From Chaunax sp. Z400 (taxonomy: Eukaryota; Chordata; Actinopteri; Lophiiformes; Chaunacidae), in the NCBI GenBank assembly GCA_037577475.1, contig JBAGJB010000234.1, forward strand, positions 694,501-758,500: a stretch of 64,000 nt of DNA. Reading direction: 5' to 3'. The notes under the pieces were generated by a model, which worked only from the letters and a program-made list of their open reading frames with translations, searched no databases and was not told the origin of the DNA. Below are positions 10,170-23,905 of the stretch, in pieces. Both the position numbers and the translations under genes were made by a program. The number at the start of each line of letters is the position of its first letter. Position 1 is the first letter of the stretch.

Positions 10170-13100
10170 CGAGTTTCTACGACCTTCCGTTCCCGAGATA
10201 CAGACATTCAAAATACGCCCCTACTGGACATGTCATATCTCGGGAAAGGAAGGTCGCACAGACTCGGGACAAAGACTGGTGTTCTCAGAGACCACATAAA
10301 CCCCTAGACGGACGTTGGTCCCGAGTCTCTACGACCTTCCATTTCCGAGATACACACATTCACTATAGGCGAACCAAAGCCCATTCACTTCAATGGGAAA
10401 ATAAACTTGAGTATAACTCGGGAACGGAAGGTCGTAGAGACTCGGGACCCTGATCCGTCGGACATAATTCGTGGTCTCTGAACACGCCAGACTTCTCCCC
10501 GTGTCTCTACGACCTTCCGTTCCCGAGATACAGACATTCAAAATACGCCCCTACTGGACATGTCATATCTCGGGAAAGGAAGGTCGCACAGACTCGGGAC
10601 AAAGACTGGTGTTCTCAGAGACCACATAAACCCCTAGAAGGACGTTGGTCCCGAGTCTCTACGACCTTCCGTTTCAGAGATACACACATTCACTATAGGC
10701 GAACCAAACCCAATTCACTTCAATGGGAAAATAAACTTGAGTATAACTCGGGAACGGAAGGTCGTAGAGACTCGGGACCCTGATCGGTCGGACATAATTC
10801 GTGGTCCCTGGACACGCCAGACTTCTCCCCGAGTCTCTACGACCTTCCGTTCCCGAGATACAAACATTCCAAAAATCACCAAAAATACATGTCATATCTC
10901 GGGAACCGTAAGTCGTAGAGACTCGGTTTACCTGCTGCCGTTCTTGGAGACTCCATAAAACCATTGAAAGAGCTTATCCCCGAGTCTCTACGACCTTCCG
11001 TTCCCGAGATACAGACATTCAAAATACGCCCCTACTGGACATGTCATATTTCGGGAAAGGAAGGTCGCACAGACTCGGGACAAAGACTGGTGTTCTCAGA
11101 GACCACATAAACCCCTAGACGGACGTTGGTCCCGAGTCTCTACGACCTTCCGTTTCCGAGATAGACACATTCACTATAGGCGAACCAAAGCCCATTCACT
11201 TCAATGGGAAAATAAACTTGAGTATAACTCGGGAACGGAAGGTCGTAGAGACTCGGGACCCTGATCCGTCGGACATAATTCGTGGTCTCTGAACACGCCA
11301 GACTTCTCCCCGAGTCTCTACGACCTTCCGTTCCCGAGATACAGACATTCAAAATACGCCCCTACTGGACATGTCATATCTCTGGAAAGGAAGGTCGCAC
11401 AGACTCGGGACAAAGACTGGTGTTCTCAGAGACCACATAAACCCCTAGACGGACGTTGGTCCCGAGTCTCTACGACCTTCCGTTTCCGAGATACACACAT
11501 TCACTATAGGCGAACCAAACCCCATTCACTTCAATGGGAAAATAAACTTGAGTATAACTCGGGAACGGAAGGTCGTAGAGACTCGGGACCCTGATCCGTC
11601 GGACATAATTCGTGGTCTCTGAACACGCCAGACTTCTCCCCGAGTCTCTACGACCTTCCGTTCCCGAGATACAAACATTCCAAAAATCACCAAAAATACA
11701 TGTCATATCTCGGGAACCGTAAGTCGTAGAGACTCGGTTTACCTGCTGGCGTTCTTGGAGACCCCATAAAACCATTGAAAGAGCTTATCCCCGAGTCTCT
11801 ACGACCTTCCGTTCAAAAGTTACCAACCCGGGTAGGGCCCCGATTGAGTTTTTATCCCCTTAACCCTAACCCTAACCGTAACCCTAACCCCTAACCCACA
11901 CTTGTCCGCGAGTTTCTACGACCTTCCGTTCCCGAGATACAGACATTCAAAATACGCCCCTACTGGACATGTCATATCTCGGGAAAGGAAGGTCGCACAG
12001 ACTCGGGACAAAGACTGGTGTTCTCAGAGACCACATAAACCCCTAGACGGACGTTGGTCCCGAGTCTCTACGACCTTCCATTTCCGAGATACACACATTC
12101 ACTATAGGCGAACCAAAGCCCATTCACTTCAATGGGAAAATAAACTTGAGTATAACTCGGGAACGGAAGGTCGTAGAGACTCGGGACCCTGATCCGTCGG
12201 ACATAATTCGTGGTCTCTGAACACGCCAGACTTCTCCCCGTGTCTCTACGACCTTCCGTTCCCGAGATACAGACATTCAAAATACGCCCCTACTGGACAT
12301 GTCATATCTCGGGAAAGGAAGGTCGCACAGACTCGGGACAAAGACTGGTGTTCTCAGAGACCACATAAACCCCTAGAAGGACGTTGGTCCCGAGTCTCTA
12401 CGACCTTTCGTTCCCGAGATACAAACATTCCAAAAATCACCAAAAATACATGTCATATCTCAGGAACCGTAAGTCGTAGGGACTCGGTTTACCTGCTGGC
12501 GTTCTTGGAGACCCCATAAAACCATTGAAAGAGCTTATCCCCGAGTCTCTACGACCTTCCGTTCAAAAGTTACCAACCCGGGTACGGCCCCGATTGAGTT
12601 TTTATCCCCTTAACCTAACCTAACCCTAACCCTAACCCTAACCCCTAACCCACACTTGTCCGCTAGTCTCTACGACCTTCCGTTCCCGAGATACAGACAT
12701 TCAAAATACGCCCCTACTGGACATGTCATATCTCGGGAAAGGAAGGTCGCACAGACTCGGGACAAAGACTGGTGTTCTCAGAGACCACATAAACCCCTAG
12801 ACGGACGTTGGTCCCGAGTCTCTACGACCTTCCGTTTCCGAGATACACACATTCACTATAGGCGAACCAAACCCCATTCACTTCAATGCGAAAATAAACT
12901 TGAGTATAACTCGGGAACGGAAGGTCGTAGAGACTCGGGACCCTGATCCGTCAGACATAATTCGTGGTCCCTGAACACGCCAGACTTCTCCCCGAGTCTC
13001 TACGACCTTCCGTTCCCGAGATACAAACATTCCAAAAATCACCAAAAATACATGTCATATCTCGGGAACCGTAAGTCGTAGAGACTCGGTTTACCTGCTG

Positions 13101-16100
13101 CCGTTCTTGGAGACTCCATAAAACCATTGAAAGAGCTTATCCCCGAGTCTCTACGACCTTCCGTTCCCGAGATACAGACATTCAAAATACGCCCCTACTG
13201 GACATGTCATATTTCGGGAAAGGAAGGTCGCACAGACTCGGGACAAAGACTGGTGTTCTCAGAGACCACATAAACCCCTAGACGGACGTTGGTCCCGAGT
13301 CTCTACGACCTTCCGTTTCCGAGATAGACACATTCACTATAGGCGAACCAAAGCCCATTCACTTCAATGGGAAAATAAACTTGAGTATAACTCGGGAACG
13401 GAAGGTCGTAGAGACTCGGGACCCTGATCCGTCGGACATAATTCGTGGTCTCTGAACACGCCAGACTTCTCCCCGAGTCTCTACGACCTTCCGTTCCCGA
13501 GATACAGACATTCAAAATACGCCCCTACTGGACATGTCATATCTCTGGAAAGGAAGGTCGCACAGACTCGGGACAAAGACTGGTGTTCTCAGAGACCACA
13601 TAAACCCCTAGACGGACGTTGGTCCCGAGTCTCTACGACCTTCCGTTTCCGAGATACACACATTCACTATAGGCGAACCAAACCCCATTCACTTCAATGG
13701 GAAAATAAACTTGAGTATAACTCGGGAACGGAAGGTCGTAGAGACTCGGGACCCTGATCCGTCGGACATAATTCGTGGTCTCTGAACACGCCAGACTTCT
13801 CCCCGAGTCTCTACGACCTTCCGTTCCCGAGATACAAACATTCCAAAAATCACCAAAAATACATGTCATATCTCGGGAACCGTAAGTCGTAGAGACTCGG
13901 TTTACCTGCTGGCGTTCTTGGAGACCCCATAAAACCATTGAAAGAGCTTATCCCCGAGTCTCTACGACCTTCCGTTCAAAAGTTACCAACCCGGGTAGGG
14001 CCCCGATTGAGTTTTTATCCCCTTAACCCTAACCCTAACCGTAACCCTAACCCCTAACCCACACTTGTCCGCGAGTTTCTACGACCTTCCGTTCCCGAGA
14101 TACAGACATTCAAAATACGCCCCTACTGGACATGTCATATCTCGGGAAAGGAAGGTCGCACAGACTCGGGACAAAGACTGGTGTTCTCAGAGACCACATA
14201 AACCCCTAGACGGACGTTGGTCCCGAGTCTCTACGACCTTCCATTTCCGAGATACACACATTCACTATAGGCGAACCAAAGCCCATTCACTTCAATGGGA
14301 AAATAAACTTGAGTATAACTCGGGAACGGAAGGTCGTAGAGACTCGGGACCCTGATCCGTCGGACATAATTCGTGGTCTCTGAACACGCCAGACTTCTCC
14401 CCGTGTCTCTACGACCTTCCGTTCCCGAGATACAGACATTCAAAATACGCCCCTACTGGACATGTCATATCTCGGGAAAGGAAGGTCGCACAGACTCGGG
14501 ACAAAGACTGGTGTTCTCAGAGACCACATAAACCCCTAGAAGGACGTTGGTCCCGAGTCTCTACGACCTTCCGTTTCAGAGATACACACATTCACTATAG
14601 GCGAACCAAACCCAATTCACTTCAATGGGAAAATAAACTTGAGTATAACTCGGGAACGGAAGGTCGTAGAGACTCGGGACCCTGATCGGTCGGACATAAT
14701 TCGTGGTCCCTGGACACGCCAGACTTCTCCCCGAGTCTCTACGACCTTCCGTTCCCGAGATACAAACATTCCAAAAATCACCAAAAATACATGTCATATC
14801 TCGGGAACCGTAAGTCGTAGAGACTCGGTTTACCTGCTGCCGTTCTTGGAGACTCCATAAAACCATTGAAAGAGCTTATCCCCGAGTCTCTACGACCTTC
14901 CGTTCCCGAGATACAGACATTCAAAATACGCCCCTACTGGACATGTCATATCTCGGGAAAGGAAGGTCGCACAGACTCGGGACAAAGACTGGTGTTCTCA
15001 GAGACCACATAAACCCCTAGACGGACGTTGGTCCCGAGTCTCTACGACCTTCCGTTTCCGAGATACACACATTCACTATAGGCGAACCAAAGCCCATTCA
15101 CTTCAATGGGAAAATAAACTTGAGTATAACTCGGGAACGGAAGGTCGTAGAGACTCGGGACCCTGATCCGTCGGACATAATTCGTGGTCTCTGAACACGC
15201 CAGACTTCTCCCCGTGTCTCTACGACCTTCCGTTCCCGAGATACAGACATTCAAAATACGCCCCTACTGGACATGTCATATCTCGGGAAAGGAAGGTCGC
15301 ACAGACTCGGGACAAAGACTGGTGTTCTCAGAGACCACATAAACCCCTAGAAGGACGTTGGTCCCGAGTCTCTACGACCTTCCGTTTCAGAGATACACAC
15401 ATTCACTATAGGCGAACCAAACCCCATTCACTTCAATGGGAAAATAAACTTGAGTATAACTCGGGAACGGAAGGTCGTAGAGACTCGGGACCCTGATCGG
15501 TCGGACATAATTCGTGGTCCCTGAACACGCCAGACTTCTCCCCGAGTCTCTACGACCTTCCGTTCCCGAGATACAAACATTCCAAAAATCACCCAAAATA
15601 CATGTCATATCTCGGGAACCGTAAGTCGTAGAGACTCGGTTTACCTGCTGCCGTTCTTGGAGACTCCATAAAACCATTGAAAGAGCTTATCCCCGAGTCT
15701 CTACGACCTTCCGTTCCCGAGATACAGACATTCAAAATACGCCCCTACTGGACATGTCATATCTCGGGAAAGGAAGGTCGCACAGACTCGGGACAAAGAC
15801 TGGTGTTCTCAGAGACCACATAAACCCCTAGACGGACGTTGGTCCCGAGTCTCTACGACCTTCCGTTTCCGAGATACACACATTCACTATAGGCGAACCA
15901 AAGCCCATTCACTTCAATGGGAAAATAAACTTGAGTATAACTCGGGAACGGAAGGTCGTAGAGACTCGGGACCCTGATCCGTCGGACATAATTCGTGGTC
16001 TCTGAACACGCCAGACTTCTCCCCGTGTCTCTACGACCTTCCGTTCCCGAGATACAGACATTCAAAATACGCCCCTACTGGACATGTCATATCTCGGGAA

Positions 16101-19100
16101 AGGAAGGTCGCACAGACTCGGGACAAAGACTGGTGTTCTCAGAGACCACATAAACCCCTAGAAGGACGTTGGTCCCGAGTCTCTACGACCTTTCGTTCCC
16201 GAGATACAAACATTCCAAAAATCACCAAAAATACATGTCATATCTCAGGAACCGTAAGTCGTAGGGACTCGGTTTACCTGCTGGCGTTCTTGGAGACCCC
16301 ATAAAACCATTGAAAGAGCTTATCCCCGAGTCTCTACGACCTTCCGTTCAAAAGTTACCTACCCGGGTACGGCCCCGATTGAGTTTTTATCCCCTTAACC
16401 TAACCTAACCCTAACCCTAACCCTAACCCCTAACCCACACTTGTCCGCTAGTCTCTACGACCTTCCGTTCCCGAGATACAGACATTCAAAATACGCCCCT
16501 ACTGGACATGTCATATCTCTGGAAAGGAAGGTCGCACAGACTCGGGACAAAGACTGGTGTTCTCAGAGACCACATAAACCCCTAGACGGACGTTGGTCCC
16601 GAGTCTCTACGACCTTCCGTTTCCGAGATACACACATTCACTATAGGCGAACCAAACCCCATTCACTTCAATGGGAAAATAAACTTGAGTATAACTCGGG
16701 AACGGAAGGTCGTAGAGACTCGGGACCCTGATCCGTCGGACATAATTCGTGGTCTCTGAACACGCCAGACTTCTCCCCGAGTCTCTACGACCTTCCGTTC
16801 CCGAGATACAAACATTCCAAAAATCACCAAAAATACATGTCATATCTCGGGAACCGTAAGTCGTAGAGACTCGGTTTACCTGCTGGCGTTCTTGGAGACC
16901 CCATAAAACCATTGAAAGAGCTTATCCCCGAGTCTCTACGACCTTCCGTTCAAAAGTTACCAACCCGGGTAGGGCCCCGATTGAGTTTTTATCCCCTTAA
17001 CCCTAACCCTAACCGTAACCCTAACCCCTAACCCACACTTGTCCGCGAGTTTCTACGACCTTCCGTTCCCGAGATACAGACATTCAAAATACGCCCCTAC
17101 TGGACATGTCATATCTCGGGAAAGGAAGGTCGCACAGACTCGGGACAAAGACTGGTGTTCTCAGAGACCACATAAACCCCTTGACGGACGTTGGTCCCGA
17201 GTCTCTACGACCTTCCGTTTCCGAGATACACACATTCACTATAGGCGAACCAAAGCCCATTCACTTCAATGGGAAAATAAACTTGAGTATAACTCGGGAA
17301 CGGAAGGTCGTAGAGACTCGGGACCCTGATCCGTCGGACATAATTCGTGGTCTCTGAACACGCCAGACTTCTCCCCGTGTCTCTACGACCTTCCGTTCCC
17401 GAGATACAGACATTCAAAATACGCCCCTACTGGACATGTCATATCTCGGGAAAGGAAGGTCGCACAGACTCGGGACAAAGACTGGTGTTCTCAGAGACCA
17501 CATAAACCCCTAGACGGACGTTGGTCCCGAGTCTCTACGACCTTCCATTTCCGAGATACACACATTCACTATAGGCGAACGAAAGCCCATTCACTTCAAT
17601 GGGAAAATAAACTTGAGTATAACTCGGGAACGGAAGGTCGTAGAGACTCGGGACCCTGATCCGTCGGACATAATTCGTGGTCTCTGAACACGCCAGACTT
17701 CTCCCCGTGTCTCTACGACCTTCCGTTCCCGAGATACAGACATTCAAAATACGCCCCTACTGGACATGTCATATCTCGGGAAAGGAAGGTCGCACAGACT
17801 CGGGACAAAGACTGGTGTTCTCAGAGACCACATAAACCCCTAGAAGGACGTTGGTCCCGAGTCTCTACGACCTTCCGTTTCAGAGATACACACATTCACT
17901 ATAGGCGAACCAAACCCCATTCACTTCAATGGGAAAATAAACTTGAGTATAACTCGGGAACGGAAGGTCGTAGAGACTCGGGACCCTGATCGGTCGGACA
18001 TAATTCGTGGTCCCTGAACACGCCAGACTTCTCCCCGAGTCTCTACGACCTTCCGTTCCCGAGATACAAACATTCCAAAAATCACCAAAAATACATGTCA
18101 TATCTCGGGAACCGTAAGTCGTAGAGACTCGGTTTACCTGCTGCCGTTCTTGGAGACTCCATAAAACCATTGAAAGAGCTTATCCCCGAGTCTCTACGAC
18201 CTTCCGTTCCCGAGATACAGACATTCAAAATACGCCCCCACTGGACATGTCATATCTCGGGAAAGGAAGGTCGCACAGACTCGGGACAAAGACTGGTGTT
18301 CTCAGAGACCACATAAACCCCTAGACGGACGTTGGTCCCGAGTCTCTACGACCTTCCGTTTCCGAGATACACACATTCACTATAGGCGAACCAAAGCCCA
18401 TTCACTTCAATGGGAAAATAAACTTGAGTATAACTCGGGAACGGAAGGTCGTAGAGACTCGGGACCCTGACCCGTCGGACATAATTCGTGGTCTCTGAAC
18501 ACGCCAGACTTCTCCCCGTGTCTCTACGACCTTCCGTTCCCGAGATACAGACATTCAAAATACGCCCCTACTGGACATGTCATATCTCGGGAAAGGAAGG
18601 TCGCACAGACTCGGGACAAAGACTGGTGTTCTCAGAGACCACATAAACCCCAGAAGGACGTTGGTCCCGAGTCTCTACGACCTTTCGTTCCCGAGATACA
18701 AACATTCCAAAAATCACCAAAAATACATGTCATATCTCGGGAACCGTAAGTCGTAGGGACTCGGTTTACCTGCTGGCGTTCTTGGAGACCCCATAAAACC
18801 ATTGAAAGAGCTTATCCCCGAGTCTCTACGACCTTCCGTTCAAAAGTTACCAACCCGGGTACGGCCCCGATTGAGTTTTTATCCCCTTAACCTAACCTAA
18901 CCCTAACCCTAACCCTAACCCCTAACCCACACTTGTCCGCTAGTCTCTACGACCTTCCGTTCCCGAGATACAGACATTCAAAATACGCCCCTACTGGACA
19001 TGTCATATCTCGGGAAATGAAGGTCGCACAGACTCGGGACAAAGACTGGTGTTCTCAGAGACCACATAAACCCTTAGACGGACGTTGGTCCCGAGTCTCT

Positions 19101-20326
19101 ACGACCTTCCGTTTCCGAGATACACACATTCACTATAGGCGAACCAAACCCCATTCACTTCAATGCGAAAATAAACTTGAGTATAACTCGGGAACGGTAG
19201 GTCGTAGAGACTCGGGACCCTGATCCGTCTGACATAATTCGTGGTCCCTGAACACGCCAGACTTCTCCCCGAGTCTGTACGACCTTCCGTTCCCGAGATA
19301 TAAACATTCCAAAAATCACCAAAAATACATGTCATATCTCGGGAACCGTAAGTCGTAGAGACTCGGTTTACCTGCTGGCGTTCTTGGAGACTGCATAAAA
19401 CCATTGAAAGAGCTTATCCCCGAGTCTCTACGACCTTCCGTTCCCGAGATACAGACATTCAAAATACGCCCCTACTGGACATGTCATATCTCGGGAAAGG
19501 AAGGTCGCACAGACTCGGGACAAAGACTGGTGTTCTCAGAGACCACATAAACCCCTAGACGGACGTTGGTCCCGAGTCTCTACGACCTTCCGTTTCCGAG
19601 ATACACACATTCACTATAGGCGAATCAAAGCCCATTCACTTCAATGGGAAAATAAACTTGAGTATAACTCGGGAACGGAAGGTCGTAGAGACTCGGGACC
19701 CTGATCCGTCGGACATAATTCGTGGTCTCTGAACACGCCAGACTTCTCCCCGTGTCTCTACGACCTTCCGTTCCCGAGATACAGACATTCAAAATACGCC
19801 CCTACTGGACATGTCATATCTCGGGAAAGGAAGGTCGCACAGACTCGGGACAAAGACTGGTGTTCTCAGAGACCACATAAACCCCTAGACGGACGTTGGT
19901 CCCGAGTCTCTACGACCTTCCGTTCCCGAGATACAGACATTCAAAATACGCCCCTACTGGACATGTCATATCTCGGGAACGGAAGGTCGTAGAGATTCGG
20001 GACCCTGATCCGTCGGACATAATTCGTGGTCCCTGAACACGCCAGACTTCTCCCCGAGTCTCTACGACCTTCCGTTCCCGAGATACAAACATTCCAAAAA
20101 TCACCAAAAATACATGTCATATCTCGGGAACCGTAAGTCGTAGGGACTCGGTTTACCTGCTGGCGTTCTTGGAGACCCCATAAAACCATTGAAAGACCTT
20201 ATCCCCGAGTCTCTACGACCTTCCGTTCAAAAGTTACCAACCCGGGTAGGGCCCCGATTGAGTTTTTATCCCCTTAACCTAACCTAACCCTAACCCTAAC
20301 CCTAACCCCTAACCCACACTTGTCCG
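10170..20326. repeat. Complex cassettes, left block, second copy
   Basis: Module order by cassette: 10,170-11,908 A B A B C A B A B C D; 11,909-12,662 A B A C D; 12,663-14,071 A B C A B A B C D; 14,072-16,447 A B A B C A B A B C A B A C D; 16,448-17,045 A B C D; 17,046-18,939 A B A B A B C A B A C D; 18,940-20,326 A B C A B A E C D. From 10,756 it copies the first block at an offset of 10,755. The entry stretch about 10,053-10,980 instead resembles 3200-4127, at an offset of 6853. Confidence 0.9.
19903..20054 (+). repeat. Module E, second copy
   Basis: This is the partner of the E at 9148 in the 10,755-bp duplication, with the same GATTCGGG variant and the same neighbours (A before, C after). 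Confidence 0.88.
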
Positions 20327-21289
20327 CTAGTCTGTACGACCTTCCGTTCCCGAGATACAGACATTCAAAATACGCCCCTACTGGACATGTCATATCTCGG
20401 GAAAGGAAGGTCGCACAGACTCGGGACAAAGACTGGTGTTCTCAGAGACCACATAAACCCCTAGACGGACGTTGGTCCCGAGTCTCTACGACCTTCCGTT
20501 TCCGAGATACACACATTCACTATAGGCGAACCAAACCCCATTCACTTCAATGGGAAAATAAACTTGAGTATAACTCGGGAACGGAAGGTCGTAGAGACTC
20601 GGGACCCTGATCCGTCGGACATAATTCGTGGTCCCTGAACACGCCAGACTTCTCCCCGAGTCTCTACGACCTTCCGTTCCCGAGATACAAACATTCCAAA
20701 AATCACCAAAAATACATGTCATATCTCGGGAACCGTAAGTCGTAGAGACTCGGTTTACCTGCTGGCGTTCTTGGAGACTCCATAAAACCATTGAAAGAGC
20801 TTATCCCCGAGTCTCTACGACCTTCCGTTCCCGAGATACAGACATTCAAAATACGCCCCTACTGGACATGTCATATCTCGGGAAAGGAAGGTCGCACAGA
20901 CTCGGGACAAAGACTGGTGTTCTCAGAGACCACATAAACCCCTAGACGGACGTTGGTCCCGAGTCTCTACGACCTTCCGTTTCCGAGATACACACATTCA
21001 CTATAGGCGAACCAAAGCCCATTCACTTCAATGGGAAAATAAACTTGAGTATAACTCGGGAACGGAAGGTCGTAGAGACTCTGGACCCTGATCCGTCGGA
21101 CATAATTCGTGGTCTCTGAACACGCCAGACTTCTCCCCGAGTCTCTACGACCTTCCGTTCCCGAGATACAGACATTCAAAATACGCCCCTACTGGACATG
21201 TCATATCTTGGGAAAGGAAGGTCGCACAGACTCGGGACAAAGACTGGTGTTCTCAGAGACCATATAAACCCCTAGACGGACGTTGGTCC

Positions 21290-21441
21290 CGAGTCTCTAC
21301 GACCTTCCGTTCCCGAGATACAGACATTCAATATACGCCCCTACTGGACATGTCATATCTCGGGAACGGAAGGTCGTAGAGACTCGGGACCCTGATCCGT
21401 CGGACATAATTCGTGGTCCCTGAACACGCCAGACTTCTCCC
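21290..21441 (+). repeat. Module E, third copy
   Basis: The A-derived half has TTCAATATACGCC instead of TTCAAAATACGCC, a variant shared by the E copies at 23,754, 25,888 and 27,871 but not by the two earlier ones. That splits E into two lineages. Confidence 0.88.
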
Positions 21442-22676
21442 CGAGTCTCTACGACCTTCCGTTCCCGAGATACAAACATTCCAAAAATCACCAAAAATAC
21501 ATGTCATATCTCGGGAACCGTAAGTCGTAGGGACTCGGTTTACCTGCTGGCGTTCTTGGAGACCCCATAAAACCATTGAAAGACCTTATCCCCGAGTCTC
21601 TACGACCTTCCGTTCAAAAGTTACCAACCCGGGTACGGCCGCGATTGAGTTTTTATCCCCTTAACCTAACCTAACCCTAACCCTAACCCTAACCCCTAAC
21701 CCACACTTGTCCGCTAGTCTGTACGACCTTCCGTTCCCGAGATACAGACATTCAAAATACGCCCCTACTGGACATGTCATATCTCGGGAAAGGAAGGTCG
21801 CACAGACTCGGGACAAAGACTGGTGTTCTCAGAGACCACATAAACCCCTAGACGGACGTTGGTCCCGAGTCTCTACGACCTTCCGTTTCCGAGATACACA
21901 CATTCACTATAGGCGAACCAAACCCCATTCACTTCAATGGGAAAATAAACTTGAGTATAACTCGGGAACGGAAGGTCGTAGAGACTCGGGACCCTGATCC
22001 GTCGTACATAATTCGTGGTCCCTGAACACGCCAGACTTCTCCCCGAGTCTCTACGACCTTCCGTTCCCGAGATACAGACATTCAAAATACGCCCCTACTG
22101 GACATGTCATATCTCGGGAAAGGAAGGTCGCACAGACTCGGGCCAAAGACTGGTGTTCTCAGAGACCACATAAACCCCTAGATGGACGTTGGTCCCGAGT
22201 CTCTACGACCTTCCGTTTCAGAGATACACACATTCACTATAGGCGAACCAAAGCCCATTCACTTCATTGGGAAAATAAACTTGAGTATAACTCGGGAACG
22301 GAAGGTCGTAGAGACTCGGGACCCTGATCCGTCGGACATAATTCGTGGTCTCTGAACACGCCAGACTTCTCCCCGAGTCTCTACGACCTTCCGTTCCCGA
22401 GATACAGACATTCAAAATACGCCCCTACTGGACATGTCATATCTTGGGAAAGGAAGGTCGCACAGACTCGGGACAAAGACTGGTGTTCTCAGAGACCACA
22501 TAAACCGCTAGACGGACGTTGGTCCCGAGTCTCTACGACCTTTCGTTCCCGAGATACAAACATTCCAAAAATCACCAAAAATACATGTCATATCTCGGGA
22601 ACCGTAAGTCGTAGGGACTCGGTTTACCTGCTGGCGTTCTTGGAGACCCCATAAAACCATTGAAAGAGCTTATCCC

Positions 22677-22790
22677 CGAGTCTCTACGACCTTCCGTTCA
22701 AAAGTTACCAACCCGGGTACGGCCCGGATTGAGTTTTTATCCCCTTAACCTAACCTAACCCTAACCCTAACCCTAACCCACACTTGTCCG
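22677..22790 (+). repeat. D subtype lacking the CCCCTAA unit (114 bp)
   Basis: The GC box reads TACGGCCCGGAT and the tract (about 22,745-22,779) ends CCCTAACCCACAC without the usual CCCCTAA. It recurs at 24,811, 27,275, 29,258 and 31,084. It alternates with a 121-bp subtype (TACGGCCGCGAT) at 21,593, 24,057, 26,191 and 28,174. Each subtype keeps its fixed place inside the higher-order cassette, which is good evidence that the long units were copied as blocks. Confidence 0.87.
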
Positions 22791-23753
22791 CTAGTCTGTA
22801 CGACCTTCCGTTCCCGAGATACAGACATTCAAAATACGCCCCTACTGGACATGTCATATCTCGGGAAAGGAAGGTCGCACAGACTCGGGACAAAGACTGG
22901 TGTTCTCAGAGACCACATAAACCCCTAGACGGACGTTGGTCCCGAGTCTCTACGACCTTCCGTTTCCGAGATACACACATTCACTATAGGCGAACCAAAC
23001 CCCATTCAGTTCAATGGGAAAATAAACTTGAGTATAACTCGGGAACGGAAGGTCGTAGAGACTCGGGACCCTGATCCGTCGGACATAATTCGTGGTCCCT
23101 GAACACGCCAGACTTCTCCCCGAGTCTCTACGACCTTCCGTTCCCGAGATACAAACATTCCAAAAATCACCAAAAATACATGTCATATCTCGGGAACCGT
23201 AAGTCGTAGAGACTCGGTTTACCTGCTGGCGTTCTTGGAGACTCCATAAAACCATTGAAAGAGCTTATCCCCGAGTCTCTACGACCTTCCGTTCCCGAGA
23301 TACAGACATTCAAAATACGCCCCTACTGGACATGTCATATCTCGGGAAAGGAAGGTCGCACAGACTCGGGACAAAGACTGGTGTTCTCAGAGACCACATA
23401 AACCCCTAGACGGACGTTGGTCCCGAGTCTCTACGACCTTCCGTTTCCGAGATACACACATTCACTATAGGCGAACCAAAGCCCATTCACTTCAATGGGA
23501 AAATAAACTTGAGTATAACTCGGGAACGGAAGGTCGTAGAGACTCTGGACCCTGATCCGTCGGACATAATTCGTGGTCTCTGAACACGCCAGACTTCTCC
23601 CCGAGTCTCTACGACCTTCCGTTCCCGAGATACAGACATTCAAAATACGCCCCTACTGGACATGTCATATCTTGGGAAAGGAAGGTCGCACAGACTCGGG
23701 ACAAAGACTGGTGTTCTCAGAGACCATATAAACCCCTAGACGGACGTTGGTCC

Positions 23754-23905
23754 CGAGTCTCTACGACCTTCCGTTCCCGAGATACAGACATTCAATATAC
23801 GCCCCTACTGGACATGTCATATCTCGGGAACGGAAGGTCGTAGAGACTCGGGACCCTGATCCGTCGGACATAATTCGTGGTCCCTGAACACGCCAGACTT
23901 CTCCC
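23754..23905 (+). repeat. Module E, fourth copy
   Basis: Same TTCAATATACGCC lineage as 21,290, exactly 2464 bp downstream. The preceding A carries the CATATAAACC variant, as at 21,138. Confidence 0.88.

Larger units (their letters stand above)
1..20778. repeat. 10,755-bp tandem duplication
   Basis: Positions 1-10,023 correspond to 10,756-20,778. The copies share every private variant I checked: AATCACCCAAAA at 4830/15,585, TTACCTACCC at about 5600/16,355, CCCCTTGACGG at about 6423/17,178, GCGAACGAAAG at about 6819/17,574, CGCCCCCACTGG at about 7478/18,233, AACGGTAGGTC at about 8439/19,194, and the one-base deletion in A at 7762/18,517. The first difference seen is C at 10,024 versus T at 20,779, after which module order also differs (D versus A). 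The left end lies outside the window. Confidence 0.9.

Noticed and set aside
21258..21268. TATA-like word CATATAAACC in A copies before E
   Set aside because: It arises from one base change in the normal CACATAAACC, has no associated transcript or gene, and is found only because the higher-order unit was copied.
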